Notes: generated by a model from the letters alone, not told the origin. DNA of 64,000 nt from Pseudomonas sp. GV085 (GCF_003050925.1 NZ_QAOV01000005.1:124001-188000), one strand, 5' to 3'; shown: positions 8,150 to 17,020, numbered from the stretch's first letter. A program made the numbers and translations.

Positions 8150-9370
8150 TTAAGCCGCATCGCGCTTGGCGTCGTTGCGGTAAGCCTCTACCGCCTCGAT
8201 CAAGGCTTGAAGAATCTCCGCGCTCTCACCGATCACCGAGAGGTCGGCACGCTTGATCATGTCGCAGCCAGGGTCAAGGTTGATCGCCACCACCTTGTCG
8301 CAGGCACCAATGCCTTGCAGATGCTGGATCGCCCCGGAAATCCCCACTGCCACATAGACCCGTGCGGTGACCCAGGTGCCGGATGCCCCGACCTGACGAT
8401 CGCGGGCCATGAAGCCGTCGTCCACCGCCACCCGCGAGGCGCCTTCGGTCGCGCCGAGGGCTTCGGCGGTCCTGTGGAAAAGTCCCCAGTCCTTGACCCC
8501 GTTGCCACCGGAGAAAATGAACTCGGCTTCGGCCATGGGGATTGCCGCCGGATCGACTGCCACCGCGCCCAGATCTTCGATCCGTGACAGGCTGCGTGCC
8601 ACGGTTGTGGATAACTCCACTGGCAAGGCTTCGTGACGGGTTTCGCTGACCGGTTCGGCGCACTCGGCAGCCGCCAGAATCAATCGCGCCAGCGGACGGG
8701 CAAGGTCTTGCAGACCTGCGCCGGCTCGACCAATGCACTCCTGATCCTTGACCTGCCAGATCCGCGTGGCCGGGCGCTCGCCCAGTGCCGCGGCAAAACG
8801 CCGACCGAGTTCGCCGCCGCCACTGCGGCTGTCCGGCAGCAACCAGTGACGCGGGTTGAACTGGTTATCCACAGCCCGCAGGCCCTGGACCCGTTGCTCT
8901 GGTGCATAACCGCTGAATTCTTCACCTTCCAGCACCAGCAGGCGGTCGACGCCCGCCGTGGCGAAAGCGTTTTCCTTGTGCTCGCCGAACACCACGGCCA
9001 GCACTGCACCGTCCTTGCCGGCCAGTTGATGGGCCAGGCCCAGCAAGTCGCGGTCGTGGCTGCTCAAGCGACCACCGACCATGTCCGGCACCACGCTGAT
9101 GTAAAACGCCGGCGCGGCCACCTGATGCAATGGCAACTGCACTTCAACAGCGGCTGAACGTTTAGTCGCCCCACCCTGCTGGGCGCCGCTACGGTCGATA
9201 CGCTTGATGCCGTTCGGACCGATAAAGCCAATGCCGTGGGGATTCTTGCGGATGACGCCATTCGGCCCCATCCAGCTGTGTTGCGCCGGTTGCATGGCCG
9301 CGTGTAGCGGGTGCAGCCGGTTGCGGGCGATCCATTCGGCCCGCGGGTCGCGGCGGATAATGTCGCTCAT
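8150..9370 (-). CDS. etfA: Electron transfer flavoprotein alpha subunit (dgc-linked)
   Basis: A 406-residue ETF alpha subunit. The C-terminal FAD domain is clear: VYVAVGISGAIQHLQGIG matches the family signature around the flavin, followed by a conserved Asp in NLDPGCDMIKRADLSVIG. The N-terminal portion carries about 90 residues before the ETF domain, including IGPNGIKRIDRSG and GPNGVIRKNP, longer than the usual 310-residue housekeeping subunit. Its ATG overlaps the dgcB stop by one base (TGATG), which implies coupled translation. Two DnaA-type nonamers, at 8606 and 8865, lie inside the gene. The likely role is accepting electrons from the DgcAB complex. Confidence 0.92.
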   Translation of the reverse strand: MSDIIRRDPRAEWIARNRLHPLHAAMQPAQHSWMGPNGVIRKNPHGIGFIGPNGIKRIDRSGAQQGGATKRSAAVEVQLPLHQVAAPAFYISVVPDMVGGRLSSHDRDLLGLAHQLAGKDGAVLAVVFGEHKENAFATAGVDRLLVLEGEEFSGYAPEQRVQGLRAVDNQFNPRHWLLPDSRSGGGELGRRFAAALGERPATRIWQVKDQECIGRAGAGLQDLARPLARLILAAAECAEPVSETRHEALPVELSTTVARSLSRIEDLGAVAVDPAAIPMAEAEFIFSGGNGVKDWGLFHRTAEALGATEGASRVAVDDGFMARDRQVGASGTWVTARVYVAVGISGAIQHLQGIGACDKVVAINLDPGCDMIKRADLSVIGESAEILQALIEAVEAYRNDAKRDAA

Positions 9371-11316
9371 CAGTGCACCTCCGCAGGTTCACGTTTGGCC
9401 GGCGCGGCCGGCTTTGCCGCGTCGTCTTCCAGCAGCGCGTCGGCCACCAGTTCGGCAATGTCCTTGATCAGGGGACGGGGTTCGACTACGCCTTCGAGCA
9501 TCGCCGTGCATTGTGGGCAACCCACGGCCACCAGTTCGGCGCCGGTTTCGCGGATGTCTTCCATGCGCATGTCGGGAATACGTTGCTTGCCGGGAATGTC
9601 GGTGATCGGCGCACCGCCACCACCGCCGCAGCAGCGCGAACGGAAGCCGGAACGTTGCATCTCTTTCACTTCGATCCCGAGGGCGCGCAACACCTGACGC
9701 GGCGCCTCGTACTCACCGTTGTAGCGGCCGAGGTAGCACGGGTCGTGATAGGTCACGCTGTCGCCTTTGTGCTGACCGAGATTGAGCGCGCCAGCATCGA
9801 TGATTTCCGCCATGTAGGTGCTGTGGTGCTGCACCAGATAGTTGCCATCGAAGGCGCCGTACTCGTTTTTCAGCACGTGGAAGCTGTGCGGATCACAGGT
9901 GACGATGCGGTTGAAACTGTACTTGGCCAGGGTCTGGATGTTGCGTTTGGCCAACAGCTGGAAGGTCGCTTCGTCGCCCAGGCGCCGGGCCACGTCACCG
10001 CTGTCACGTTCTTCGAGGCCGAGCACGGCGAAGTCGATTTTCGCCGCCTTGAGCACTTTGACGAACGCGCGCAGGGTGCGCTGGTTGCGCATGTCGAAGG
10101 CGCCGTCGCCGACCCAGAACAGCACGTCGGTGGATTTCTTTTCGCTGAGCAGATTGAGGTTCAAATCCGCCGCCCAGTTCATCCGCCCGCCCGGCGCGAA
10201 ACCGCCCGGGTTGTCAGTGGCGATCAGGTTTTCCAGGACTTCGGCGCCCTTGTTCGGGGTTGCGCCTTTTTCCAGGGTCAGATGGCGACGCATGTCGACG
10301 ATGGCATCGACGTGCTCGATCATCATCGGGCATTCCTCGACACAGGCACGGCAGGTGGTGCACGACCACAGGGTTTCGGCGTCCACCAGACCGTTGACGA
10401 TCGGTTGATGCGGATTGCCTGCGTGCTCACCGATGGCCTTGCCCGGATACGGACTGCCGGCAAACTTGGCATCGGTGCCGCCGGCCAGGCCGACGACCAT
10501 GTCCTGAATCAGTTTTTTCGGGTTCAGTGGCTGGCCGGCGGCGAACGCCGGGCATGCCGCTTCGCATTTACCGCACTGCACGCAGGCGTCGAAGCCGAGC
10601 AACTGGTTCCAGGTGAAATCCTTGGGTTTTTCCACGCCCAGCGGCGCGCTCGGGTCGTTGAGATCCAGCGGTTTCAAACCGGTGGAGCGACCGCCACCAA
10701 AGCGCTCGGCGCGACGGTGCCAGGCCAGGTGCAAGGCACCGGCGAAGGCGTGCTTCATCGGCCCGCCCCAGGTCATGCCGAAGAACAGTTCCGACACGCC
10801 CCACAGCACGCCAACGCCGAGAATCGCCGCCAACAGCCAGCCACCGAAGTTTTCCGGGAGGATGCCCGCCACCGGCAGGGTCAACAGGAAGAACGAGGCC
10901 GAGAACGCCAGCAGGCTTTTCGGCAGGCGCATCCACGGGCCTTTCGACAGGCGCGATGGAGGGTTGCGCCGGCGCAGGTAAACAAAGATCGCACCGACGA
11001 ACATCACAGCCGTCATCAGCAGCAACGCATAGCCGAGGAAGCGGTTATGCAGGCCGAAACCGTGCACCAGAATCGCCAGCACGATGGACGCTACCGCACC
11101 GCCAGCCGTGGCGACGTGGGTGTTGGCAATGTATTTGTCCCGCGCGACCACATGGTGCAAGTCGACCATGTAGCGCTTGGGCATGGCGAACAGGCCGCCG
11201 ATCAGGTCGACTTTCGAAGCCCGGCCCCGGCGCCACATATTCACCCGCCGCAAAGCACCGAGGACACCAAGGCCCAGGGCAGCGAACAGCAGGATTGGAA
11301 GAAGGGTGTTCAACAT
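9370..11316 (-). CDS. dgcB: Dimethylglycine demethylase Fe-S subunit
   Basis: DgcB (648 residues) works with DgcA to oxidise dimethylglycine to sarcosine. It begins with hydrophobic segments (about 1-20, 68-115 and 135-180), so it is probably membrane-attached. Two ferredoxin-type [4Fe-4S] motifs follow: Cys245, 248, 251 and 255, and Cys319, 322, 325 and 329. The C-terminal half resembles heterodisulfide reductase subunit B, with HDPCYLGRYNGEYEAP and RCCGGGGG. The start at 11316 (MLNTLLP) has GGGAG upstream; the longer reading frame adds 13 unlikely residues. The layout suggests electron flow from DgcA through Fe-S centres to ETF or quinone. A REP pair separates it from dgcA. Confidence 0.92.
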   Translation of the reverse strand: MLNTLLPILLFAALGLGVLGALRRVNMWRRGRASKVDLIGGLFAMPKRYMVDLHHVVARDKYIANTHVATAGGAVASIVLAILVHGFGLHNRFLGYALLLMTAVMFVGAIFVYLRRRNPPSRLSKGPWMRLPKSLLAFSASFFLLTLPVAGILPENFGGWLLAAILGVGVLWGVSELFFGMTWGGPMKHAFAGALHLAWHRRAERFGGGRSTGLKPLDLNDPSAPLGVEKPKDFTWNQLLGFDACVQCGKCEAACPAFAAGQPLNPKKLIQDMVVGLAGGTDAKFAGSPYPGKAIGEHAGNPHQPIVNGLVDAETLWSCTTCRACVEECPMMIEHVDAIVDMRRHLTLEKGATPNKGAEVLENLIATDNPGGFAPGGRMNWAADLNLNLLSEKKSTDVLFWVGDGAFDMRNQRTLRAFVKVLKAAKIDFAVLGLEERDSGDVARRLGDEATFQLLAKRNIQTLAKYSFNRIVTCDPHSFHVLKNEYGAFDGNYLVQHHSTYMAEIIDAGALNLGQHKGDSVTYHDPCYLGRYNGEYEAPRQVLRALGIEVKEMQRSGFRSRCCGGGGGAPITDIPGKQRIPDMRMEDIRETGAELVAVGCPQCTAMLEGVVEPRPLIKDIAELVADALLEDDAAKPAAPAKREPAEVH

Positions 11317-11381
11317 AGGTGAAGCTCCCAAAGACCGCAGGGTCTTGCAGGCCAAACTACCTGGATGCCTTGCCCGATTCC

Positions 11382-11483
11382 TTGTAGGAGCGAGCTTGCT
11401 CGCGAAAAACCTGAGAACGTCGCGTTAAATCAGACTCCCCGCGTCATCGTTCACGTCCATCGCGAGCAAGCTCGCTCCTACAA
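11382..11483. repeat. REPIN inside the dgc operon
   Basis: Inverted REP pair between dgcA (stop at 11501) and dgcB (start 11316). If transcribed, it would form a hairpin in the mRNA between the two subunits. A TTATCCACA nonamer (11487-11495) follows directly. Confidence 0.85.
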
Positions 11484-11500
11484 GGGTTATCCACAAGCTC

Positions 11501-13561
11501 TTAGAAATCCTTGCACAACCGCAGCGCGTCGTAGATCGCGGCATGCACGTTGCGCTGTGCCACGCAGTCACCGATGCGGAACAGCAGGTAGCCGTCGCCG
11601 CTCTGCTCCAGGCAAGGTTGCGGCTTGATCGCGAACAAGGCTTCGACGTCGATCTGGCCTTTGTTGCGCGAGCCTTCCTTCAAGGCGTAGTAGATTTCCT
11701 CGTCCGGGCGCACACCGTTTTCGATGACCACCTGGTCCACCACCCGCTCCTCTTTGGCACCGGTGTATTCGTTTTCCAGCACTGCCACCAGCTTGTCGCC
11801 TTCGCGGTAAACCTTCTCCAGCATCATGTCGCCGGTCATGATCACTTCTTTCGGGTACATGCTGCGGTAGTACGTCGGGAACGACGTGCCGCCAATCGCC
11901 ACGCCTGGCTTGATGTCGTCGGTGACGATTTCGACCTGGCTGCCCTTGTCCGCAATGAAGTCGGCGGTAGACATGCCGGTGAACTCGCAAATGGTGTCGT
12001 AAACCAGCACGTTCTTGCCAGGCAGAACCTTGCCGTCGAGCACATCCCAGCTGCTGACCACCAGGCCTTCAGCCGCACCCCAGTGTTCGTTCTGCTCGAT
12101 GAACGGATGTCCACCGACAGCCAGCACCACCACGTCTGGACGCAGGTCCATGATGGTCGGCGCATCCGCCGCAGTGCCCAGGCGCAGATCGACTTTCAAC
12201 CGAGCCAGTTCCAGCTGGTACCAGCGGGTGATACCGGCGATCTGGTCCCGTTGCGGTGCTTTCGAAGCGGTGGTGATTTGGCCGCCGATGAATTCTTTCT
12301 TCTCGAACAGGGTCACGTTGTGGCCACGTTCGGCGGCAACGCGAGCGGCTTCCATCCCCGCAGGGCCGGCGCCAACGACCACCACTTTGCGTTTCACGCC
12401 GGTGGTTTTTTCGATGATGTGCGGCAGGCCCATGTATTCACGGGAAGTTGCGGCGTTCTGGATGCACAACACATCCAGGCCTTGGTATTGACGGTCGATG
12501 CAGTAGTTGGCCCCGACGCACTGCTTGATCTGGTCGATCTGGCCCATCTTGATCTTGGCGATCAGGTGCGGGTCGGCGATGTGGGCGCGGGTCATGCCGA
12601 CCATGTCGACGTAACCGCCCTCCAGAATGCGCGTGGCCTGGTTCGGGTCCTTGATGTTCTGCGCGTGCAGCACCGGAACCTTGACCACTTCCTTGATCCC
12701 GGCCGCCAGGTGCAGGAACGGCTCGGGCGGGTAACTCATGTTCGGAATCACGTTGGCCAGGGTGTTGTGAGTGTCGCAACCCGAGCCGACGACGCCGATG
12801 AAATCGAGCATGCCGGTGTCGTCGTAATACTTGGCGATCTGCTTCATGTCTTCGTGGGACAGGCCGTCCGGGTGGAACTCATCACCGCAGATGCGCATGC
12901 CCACGCAGAAGTCGTCACCGACCTCGGCGCGCACGGCTTTCAAGACTTCCAGGCCGAACTTCATGCGGCCTTCGAAGGTGCCGCCCCATTCGTCGGTACG
13001 CTTGTTGACGCGCGGGCTCCAGAACTGGTCGATCATGTGCTGGTGCACGGCCGACAATTCCACGCCGTCCAGGCCACCGGCCTTGGCACGACGCGCAGCC
13101 TGCGCATAGTTGCCGATCACCCGCCAGATTTCTTCCGGCTCGATGGTCTTGCAAGTGGCACGGTGCACCGGCTCACGCACGCCCGACGGCGACATCAACG
13201 TTGGCCAGTTAAAGCCGTCCCAACGCGAGCGACGACCCATATGGGTAATCTGGATCATGATCTTGGCGCCGTGCTTGTGCATGGCATCGGCCAGATTCTG
13301 GAAGTGCGGAATGATGCGGTCGGTGGACAGGTTCACCGAGCTCCACCACTCCTGCGGGCTGTCGATCGCCACGACGGACGAGCCACCACAAATCGCCAGG
13401 CCGATCCCGCCCTTGGCTTTCTCTTCGTAATACTTGACGTACCGGTCGGTGGTCATGCCGCCGTCGGTGGCATAAACCTCGGCGTGCGCGGTGCTGAGCA
13501 CGCGGTTGCGGATGGTCAGTTTACCGATCTGGATCGGTTGGAACATTGCTTCGAAAGCCAT
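11501..13561 (-). CDS. dgcA: Dimethylglycine demethylase flavoprotein subunit
   Basis: DgcA (686 residues) is built like trimethylamine dehydrogenase and dienoyl-CoA reductase. It has an N-terminal FMN-binding TIM barrel (1 to about 370), a short Fe-S region, then a nucleotide-binding domain with GAGPAG at 397-402 and a second dinucleotide region. It oxidises dimethylglycine to sarcosine. In the Fe-S region the family usually has four Cys; here Cys348, Cys354 and Cys366 are seen, but the second position (351) is Ala in CVGANYC. The gene is 15 bp after the DUF5943 gene. The missing Cys may be typical of this subfamily. Confidence 0.93.
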   Translation of the reverse strand: MAFEAMFQPIQIGKLTIRNRVLSTAHAEVYATDGGMTTDRYVKYYEEKAKGGIGLAICGGSSVVAIDSPQEWWSSVNLSTDRIIPHFQNLADAMHKHGAKIMIQITHMGRRSRWDGFNWPTLMSPSGVREPVHRATCKTIEPEEIWRVIGNYAQAARRAKAGGLDGVELSAVHQHMIDQFWSPRVNKRTDEWGGTFEGRMKFGLEVLKAVRAEVGDDFCVGMRICGDEFHPDGLSHEDMKQIAKYYDDTGMLDFIGVVGSGCDTHNTLANVIPNMSYPPEPFLHLAAGIKEVVKVPVLHAQNIKDPNQATRILEGGYVDMVGMTRAHIADPHLIAKIKMGQIDQIKQCVGANYCIDRQYQGLDVLCIQNAATSREYMGLPHIIEKTTGVKRKVVVVGAGPAGMEAARVAAERGHNVTLFEKKEFIGGQITTASKAPQRDQIAGITRWYQLELARLKVDLRLGTAADAPTIMDLRPDVVVLAVGGHPFIEQNEHWGAAEGLVVSSWDVLDGKVLPGKNVLVYDTICEFTGMSTADFIADKGSQVEIVTDDIKPGVAIGGTSFPTYYRSMYPKEVIMTGDMMLEKVYREGDKLVAVLENEYTGAKEERVVDQVVIENGVRPDEEIYYALKEGSRNKGQIDVEALFAIKPQPCLEQSGDGYLLFRIGDCVAQRNVHAAIYDALRLCKDF

Positions 13562-13576
13562 GGCGGGTTCCTCGAC

Positions 13577-14107
13577 TTACAACGGCTTGACGGTGAACAA
13601 ACCGTCTTCGTGGCCCTCTTCGGAGCCACCGTAGACTTGCTCGGCCACGGTGCGGATCTTGCTGCCGCGAGCGGCCAGGATCTGGTCCATGGCCCCTGCA
13701 AACCAGCCAGTGAACATGTAGTCGACCTTACGTCCGACCTTGCCGTACACATAGACGAATGCCGAGTGTTCGAGCTTGACGCTGGCAGTGCCTTTGTCGA
13801 GATCGATGTCCTGAATCTTGAACAGGCCCCAGCCGCGCTGCGACAGGCGCTTCATGTAGTGTTCGAATACCGCAACGCCTTCCAGGCCGTGGCATTCGGC
13901 TTCTTTTTCACACCAGTGCCAGGCGGACTTGTAGCCGGCCTTGTAGAGGATTTCGGCATAAGCGTCAGCGCCCAGCACTTCCTCGATGCCCATGTGGTTG
14001 TTGACGAAGAAGTGACGCGGTACATACAGCATCGGCAGGGCGTCGGAGGTCCAGACACCGGTTTCGCTGTCGACTTCGATTGGCAATTGCGGGGCGATTT
14101 TGGCCAT
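13577..14107 (-). CDS. DUF5943 protein of the dimethylglycine operon
   Basis: A 176-residue protein that in Pseudomonas sits between the dipeptidase and dgcA and is counted in the GbdR regulon. The start at 14107 (MAKIAPQLP) is supported by GGAG upstream; a longer frame adds 14 residues. The sequence is soluble, with conserved-looking acidic and aromatic residues and SAWHWCEKEAECHG, containing two Cys near the middle. The fold may resemble the small-molecule-binding V4R-type domains, but that is a guess. Its biochemical role is not known to me. Its position argues for a part in dimethylglycine or sarcosine use. Confidence 0.75.
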   Translation of the reverse strand: MAKIAPQLPIEVDSETGVWTSDALPMLYVPRHFFVNNHMGIEEVLGADAYAEILYKAGYKSAWHWCEKEAECHGLEGVAVFEHYMKRLSQRGWGLFKIQDIDLDKGTASVKLEHSAFVYVYGKVGRKVDYMFTGWFAGAMDQILAARGSKIRTVAEQVYGGSEEGHEDGLFTVKPL

Positions 14108-14185
14108 GGAAACTTGACTCCAGAAAATTCGTTGCGTTGCCCGCTGCACGGACGGCAGCGGGAAAGGATTCAGAGATGCGGCGGC

Positions 14186-15163
14186 TTATTCGCCCCAAAC
14201 GTCCTTGAGGACATTCACCCAGTTCTCACCCATGATCTTGCGCACCACGCGCTCGGAGTGGCCGCGCTTGAGCAGGGTCTCGGTCAGGTTCGGGAACTCG
14301 CCCACGGTGCGGATGCCCAGCGGGTTGATGATCTTGCCGAAGCTGGTCAGACGGCGGGCATAGCCCTTGTCATGGGTCAGGTATTCGAAGAAGTCCTGGC
14401 CATGGCCCTGGGTGAAGTCGGTGCCGATGCCGATGGCATCTTCGCCAACCAGGTTCATGGTGTATTCGATCGCTTCGGCGTAGTCGTCGATGGTCGAATC
14501 GATACCCTTGGCCAGGAACGGCGCGAACATGGTCACCCCGACGAAACCGCCGTGGTCGGCAATGAACTTCAGTTCTTCATCGGACTTGTTGCGCGGGTGC
14601 TCCTTGAGCCCCGACGGCAGGCAGTGGGAGTAGCAGACCGGCTTCTTGGATTCGAGGATGACTTCTTCGGAGGTTTTCGAGCCGACGTGGGACAGGTCGC
14701 ACATCACGCCGACCCGGTTCATCTCGGCGACGATTTCGCGACCGAAGCCCGACAGGCCGCCGTCACGCTCGTAGCAACCGGTACCGACCAGGTTCTGGGT
14801 GTTGTAGCACATCTGCACAATACCGACGCCGAGCTGCTTGAAGACCTCGACGTAGCCGATCTGGTCTTCAAACGCGTGAGCATTCTGGAAGCCAAAGAGG
14901 ATGCCGGTCTTGCCCTGTTCCTTGGCCTTGCGGATATCGGCGGTGGTGCGCACTGGAATCACCAGGTCGCTGTTCTCGCGGATCAGCTTCTGGCTGGCGG
15001 CGATGTTGTTGACGGTGGCCTGAAAGCCCTCCCACACCGACACGGTGCAGTTGGCCGCGGTCAAGCCGCCCTTGCGCATGTCTTCGAACAGTTCACGGTT
15101 CCACTTGGCAATAATCAGCCCGTCGATAACGATGCTGTCGGCGTGCAATTCGGCTGGGCTCAT
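14186..15163 (-). CDS. Peptidase M19-like dipeptidase, first gene of the dgc operon
   Basis: A 325-residue member of the renal dipeptidase family (TIM barrel, normally two zinc ions). Recognisable parts are NRVGVMCDLSHVGSKTSEE, PVCYSHC, and GIGTDFTQG, which carry two His and an Asp at expected sites. The usual N-terminal DGHND metal motif instead reads VIDGLIIAKWN, so the first His-x-Asp ligand pair is absent. It is the first gene of the operon, with AGGGGA before the start. The conserved link with betaine demethylation and the altered metal site make a plain dipeptidase role doubtful; an enzyme acting on a methylated amino acid is possible. Confidence 0.82.
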   Translation of the reverse strand: MSPAELHADSIVIDGLIIAKWNRELFEDMRKGGLTAANCTVSVWEGFQATVNNIAASQKLIRENSDLVIPVRTTADIRKAKEQGKTGILFGFQNAHAFEDQIGYVEVFKQLGVGIVQMCYNTQNLVGTGCYERDGGLSGFGREIVAEMNRVGVMCDLSHVGSKTSEEVILESKKPVCYSHCLPSGLKEHPRNKSDEELKFIADHGGFVGVTMFAPFLAKGIDSTIDDYAEAIEYTMNLVGEDAIGIGTDFTQGHGQDFFEYLTHDKGYARRLTSFGKIINPLGIRTVGEFPNLTETLLKRGHSERVVRKIMGENWVNVLKDVWGE

Positions 15164-15387
15164 CAGGCTGTCCCCTTGTTAGCGATTCATGCGCCGAATC
15201 GTCTGCCGGCGCTTTGGGGCCAGCATATGCCTCGGTGCCTAAGCAGCCGGGTGCAAAAACGACAGGGGAATTGCCGAAAGCGTCAATCCGCGACAAAGGG
15301 TCGCCGTCAGGCACTATCACCGACCTGTTCAAGGCCTTCGGCTTGGGCCAGAATTCGCCGCATCACTGGAATAGAGCGGCGACCTGA

Positions 15388-15789
15388 ATGAAATCCATCC
15401 TTCTGGCTTTGGCACTGATTGCAACCGGCGTACACGCAGCCGAGGTGGCCGACGACAACCCGTGCGACAAAGTCGAAAACGACGTCCAGACCCTCGAGTG
15501 CTCGGCCTTCAGCAAAACCACCGCCGAAGACTTGCTCAAGGAAAACCTCCAGGGCCTGAACGACCGCATGCAGTCGCAGTACGGCAAAAACCCGTCGCAA
15601 CTGGCCGACATCACCGCCAAGATCAAAGCCGCCCAACAGCAATGGCTGAAGACCCGCGACGCCGACTGCGCCGTCGAAGCCTTCCCGGCCACCGGTGGCA
15701 GCAAGGCGTTCACCATTGCCCAGAACGATTGCATTGCGCGGATGAGCGACGAGCGGTCGGAGTTTTTGGAGTCGATCGGGCAGGAATAG
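15388..15789 (+). CDS. LprI-like lysozyme inhibitor family protein (DUF1311)
   Basis: A 133-residue secreted protein. Seen: a signal peptide (residues 1-18, cut likely after VHA), then DNPCDKVENDVQTLEC and AVEAF with Cys residues in the DUF1311 pattern, and a helical body. The family includes LprI, reported to inhibit lysozyme, but many members are uncharacterised. It is divergent from the dgc operon and has no downstream partner before the toxin gene 213 bp later. GCGGCGACCTGA precedes the ATG, so the ribosome site is weak. Confidence 0.78.
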   Translation: MKSILLALALIATGVHAAEVADDNPCDKVENDVQTLECSAFSKTTAEDLLKENLQGLNDRMQSQYGKNPSQLADITAKIKAAQQQWLKTRDADCAVEAFPATGGSKAFTIAQNDCIARMSDERSEFLESIGQE

Positions 15790-15956
15790 TCCTGAATGTC
15801 CCACTGAAAGCTGGCACTACCACCAGCTTTCAATCGCCAAAAAACCCTTTTCCCACAACGCACTCTGATCTGACCTACAGCTTCCGTCCAAAGCCGCTGT
15901 TCTGCGGACTTTTCACGCAACATGCCGACAAATGTTGTTGATGGCCCATCACAAAA

Positions 15957-15996
15957 ATATAAGTAAAGATTCGCAAATCTTATAAAAGACTTATAT
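15957..15996 (+). promoter_or_regulatory. Nested inverted repeats before the toxin-antitoxin genes
   Basis: An outer pair ATATAAGT (15957) and ACTTATAT (15989) encloses an inner pair AAGATT and AATCTT (15966-15981). The site ends seven bases before the toxin start, in an AT-rich block that probably also holds the -10 box. Position and symmetry fit autoregulation by the HTH antitoxin; this is inference. Confidence 0.6.
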
Positions 15997-16002
15997 TCTT
16001 CC

Positions 16003-16257
16003 ATGAACAGCATTCACTGGACTCGAAAGGCCGTAAAGCAACTCTTGAGATTGCATTCCGTTCACCAGATTCAGGTTCGTGATGCCATCACGGCGCTCGC
16101 TGGCATGCCTGAGACAGGCAATGTCAAAGCACTGGTCGGTCATGACTACGCCTATCGGCTGCGTGTCGGTAATTACCGGGTCATGTTTGATTGGGATGGC
16201 GCGATCAAAGTGGTCAGTATTCAAGAGGTCAAAAAACGCGATGAACGCACCTACTGA
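16003..16257 (+). CDS. RelE/HigB-type toxin
   Basis: An 84-residue RelE-superfamily protein. Members cleave mRNA, usually on the ribosome. Seen: the compact sequence with KAVKQLLRL near the N-terminus and the hallmark central strand YAYRLRVGNYRVMFDWDG, where Arg and Tyr form the usual catalytic patch, then KVVSIQEVKKRDERTY. Toxin-first order and a 17 bp overlap with the downstream antitoxin gene match the HigBA arrangement. The upstream region is AT-rich with inverted repeats. Base composition is lower in GC than in neighbouring genes at the 5' side, consistent with a mobile module. Confidence 0.85.
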   Translation: MNSIHWTRKAVKQLLRLHSVHQIQVRDAITALAGMPETGNVKALVGHDYAYRLRVGNYRVMFDWDGAIKVVSIQEVKKRDERTY

Positions 16258-16564
16258 CATTCAAATCATCAACGACGCCGAAGGCAATCCAGCCTTCGTG
16301 GTCATTCCCTATGCACAATACGTGGCACAGAAAATTGAGCCTGACTTGATCCCCCATGAAGTGGTGAGCCGTATCGTCGATGGCGCTACCCCTATCCGCG
16401 CCTGGCGCGAACACTTGAACCTTACCCAGGAAGAAGTGGCCAAACGCATGGGCATAACCCAGCCTGCCTTTGCCCAACAGGAAACCGTCGCCAAGCCCCG
16501 TAAAGCCACTCGCGAAAAAATCGCTTTGGCATTCGGCATCACGGCCAGCCAGCTTGAACTGTAA
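16241..16564 (+). CDS. XRE/HigA-type antitoxin
   Basis: A 107-residue antitoxin. The helix-turn-helix lies in the C-terminal half (LNLTQEEVAKRMGITQPAFA, about 64-83) and should bind the operator upstream of the toxin. The first 45 residues (INDAEGNPAFVVIPYAQYVA) resemble the beginning of PHD-type antitoxins, so this part may mask the toxin. The start at 16241 is set by the overlap with the toxin stop and gives MNAPTDIQI. Longer in-frame starts would run inside the toxin gene. Confidence 0.85.
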   Translation: MNAPTDIQIINDAEGNPAFVVIPYAQYVAQKIEPDLIPHEVVSRIVDGATPIRAWREHLNLTQEEVAKRMGITQPAFAQQETVAKPRKATREKIALAFGITASQLEL

Positions 16565-16597
16565 GCTGCACACCCTCTGTCACTAATGAGATTGAAC

Positions 16598-17014
16598 ATG
16601 AAAGTCTGCGGCATCGAAATCAAAGGCAGCGAAGCGATCATCGCCGTGGCCACCCTGGACGGTCAGGCGCTGGGCCATGTCGCGCTCGCCACCAAGAAAA
16701 TTGCCCTGGACGATGACGATGAAGCCGCCAACGTCAAAGTATTCGCCGCTCAGGTCGCCTCGTTTGTCCGTGAGAACTCCATCGACCGCATCGCGATCAA
16801 GAAGCGCAGCAAGAAAGGCGAGTTCGCTGGCGGGCCGACCACGTTCAAGATCGAGGGGGTTTTCCAGTTGCTGGAGAGTTGCGAGGTAGCCCTGCTGTCG
16901 CCGCAGACCATCAATGCCCAGGCCAAGAAGCACAACTTCGAACTGCCGGGAACGCTGAACAAGTATCAGCATGAGGCCTATAAGGCAGCGTGTTCGGCGT
17001 TGGTGAAAAAATAA
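16598..17014 (+). CDS. DUF3010 family protein
   Basis: A 138-residue protein of unknown function that I recognise as DUF3010. It starts MKVCGIEIKGSEAII, a pattern like the first strand of RNase H-fold proteins (ribosomal or Holliday junction types), followed by a conserved acidic run ALDDDDEAAN and KKRSKKGEFAGGPTTF. I could not assign catalytic residues with certainty. ATG at 16586 is also possible (four extra residues). It ends close to the convergent cdhR gene (6 bp gap), so the two mRNAs may overlap. Confidence 0.72.
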   Translation: MKVCGIEIKGSEAIIAVATLDGQALGHVALATKKIALDDDDEAANVKVFAAQVASFVRENSIDRIAIKKRSKKGEFAGGPTTFKIEGVFQLLESCEVALLSPQTINAQAKKHNFELPGTLNKYQHEAYKAACSALVKK

Positions 17015-17020
17015 AAGATC

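Noticed and set aside
15241..15320. GCGAC-type blocks upstream of the dgc operon as a GbdR site
   Set aside because: The blocks are not spaced by 20-21 bp in either direction, unlike the sites before cbcX and gbcA, so I could not place a site although GbdR is known to control this operon.
11543..15391. A 1282-residue open frame on the plus strand opposite dgcA and its neighbours
   Set aside because: It is antisense to well-recognised proteins, has a repetitive His-, Val- and Asp-rich composition that arises from high-GC codon shadows, and no ribosome site or domain. The same applies to the long antisense frames at 9373-11322 and 30276-32384.
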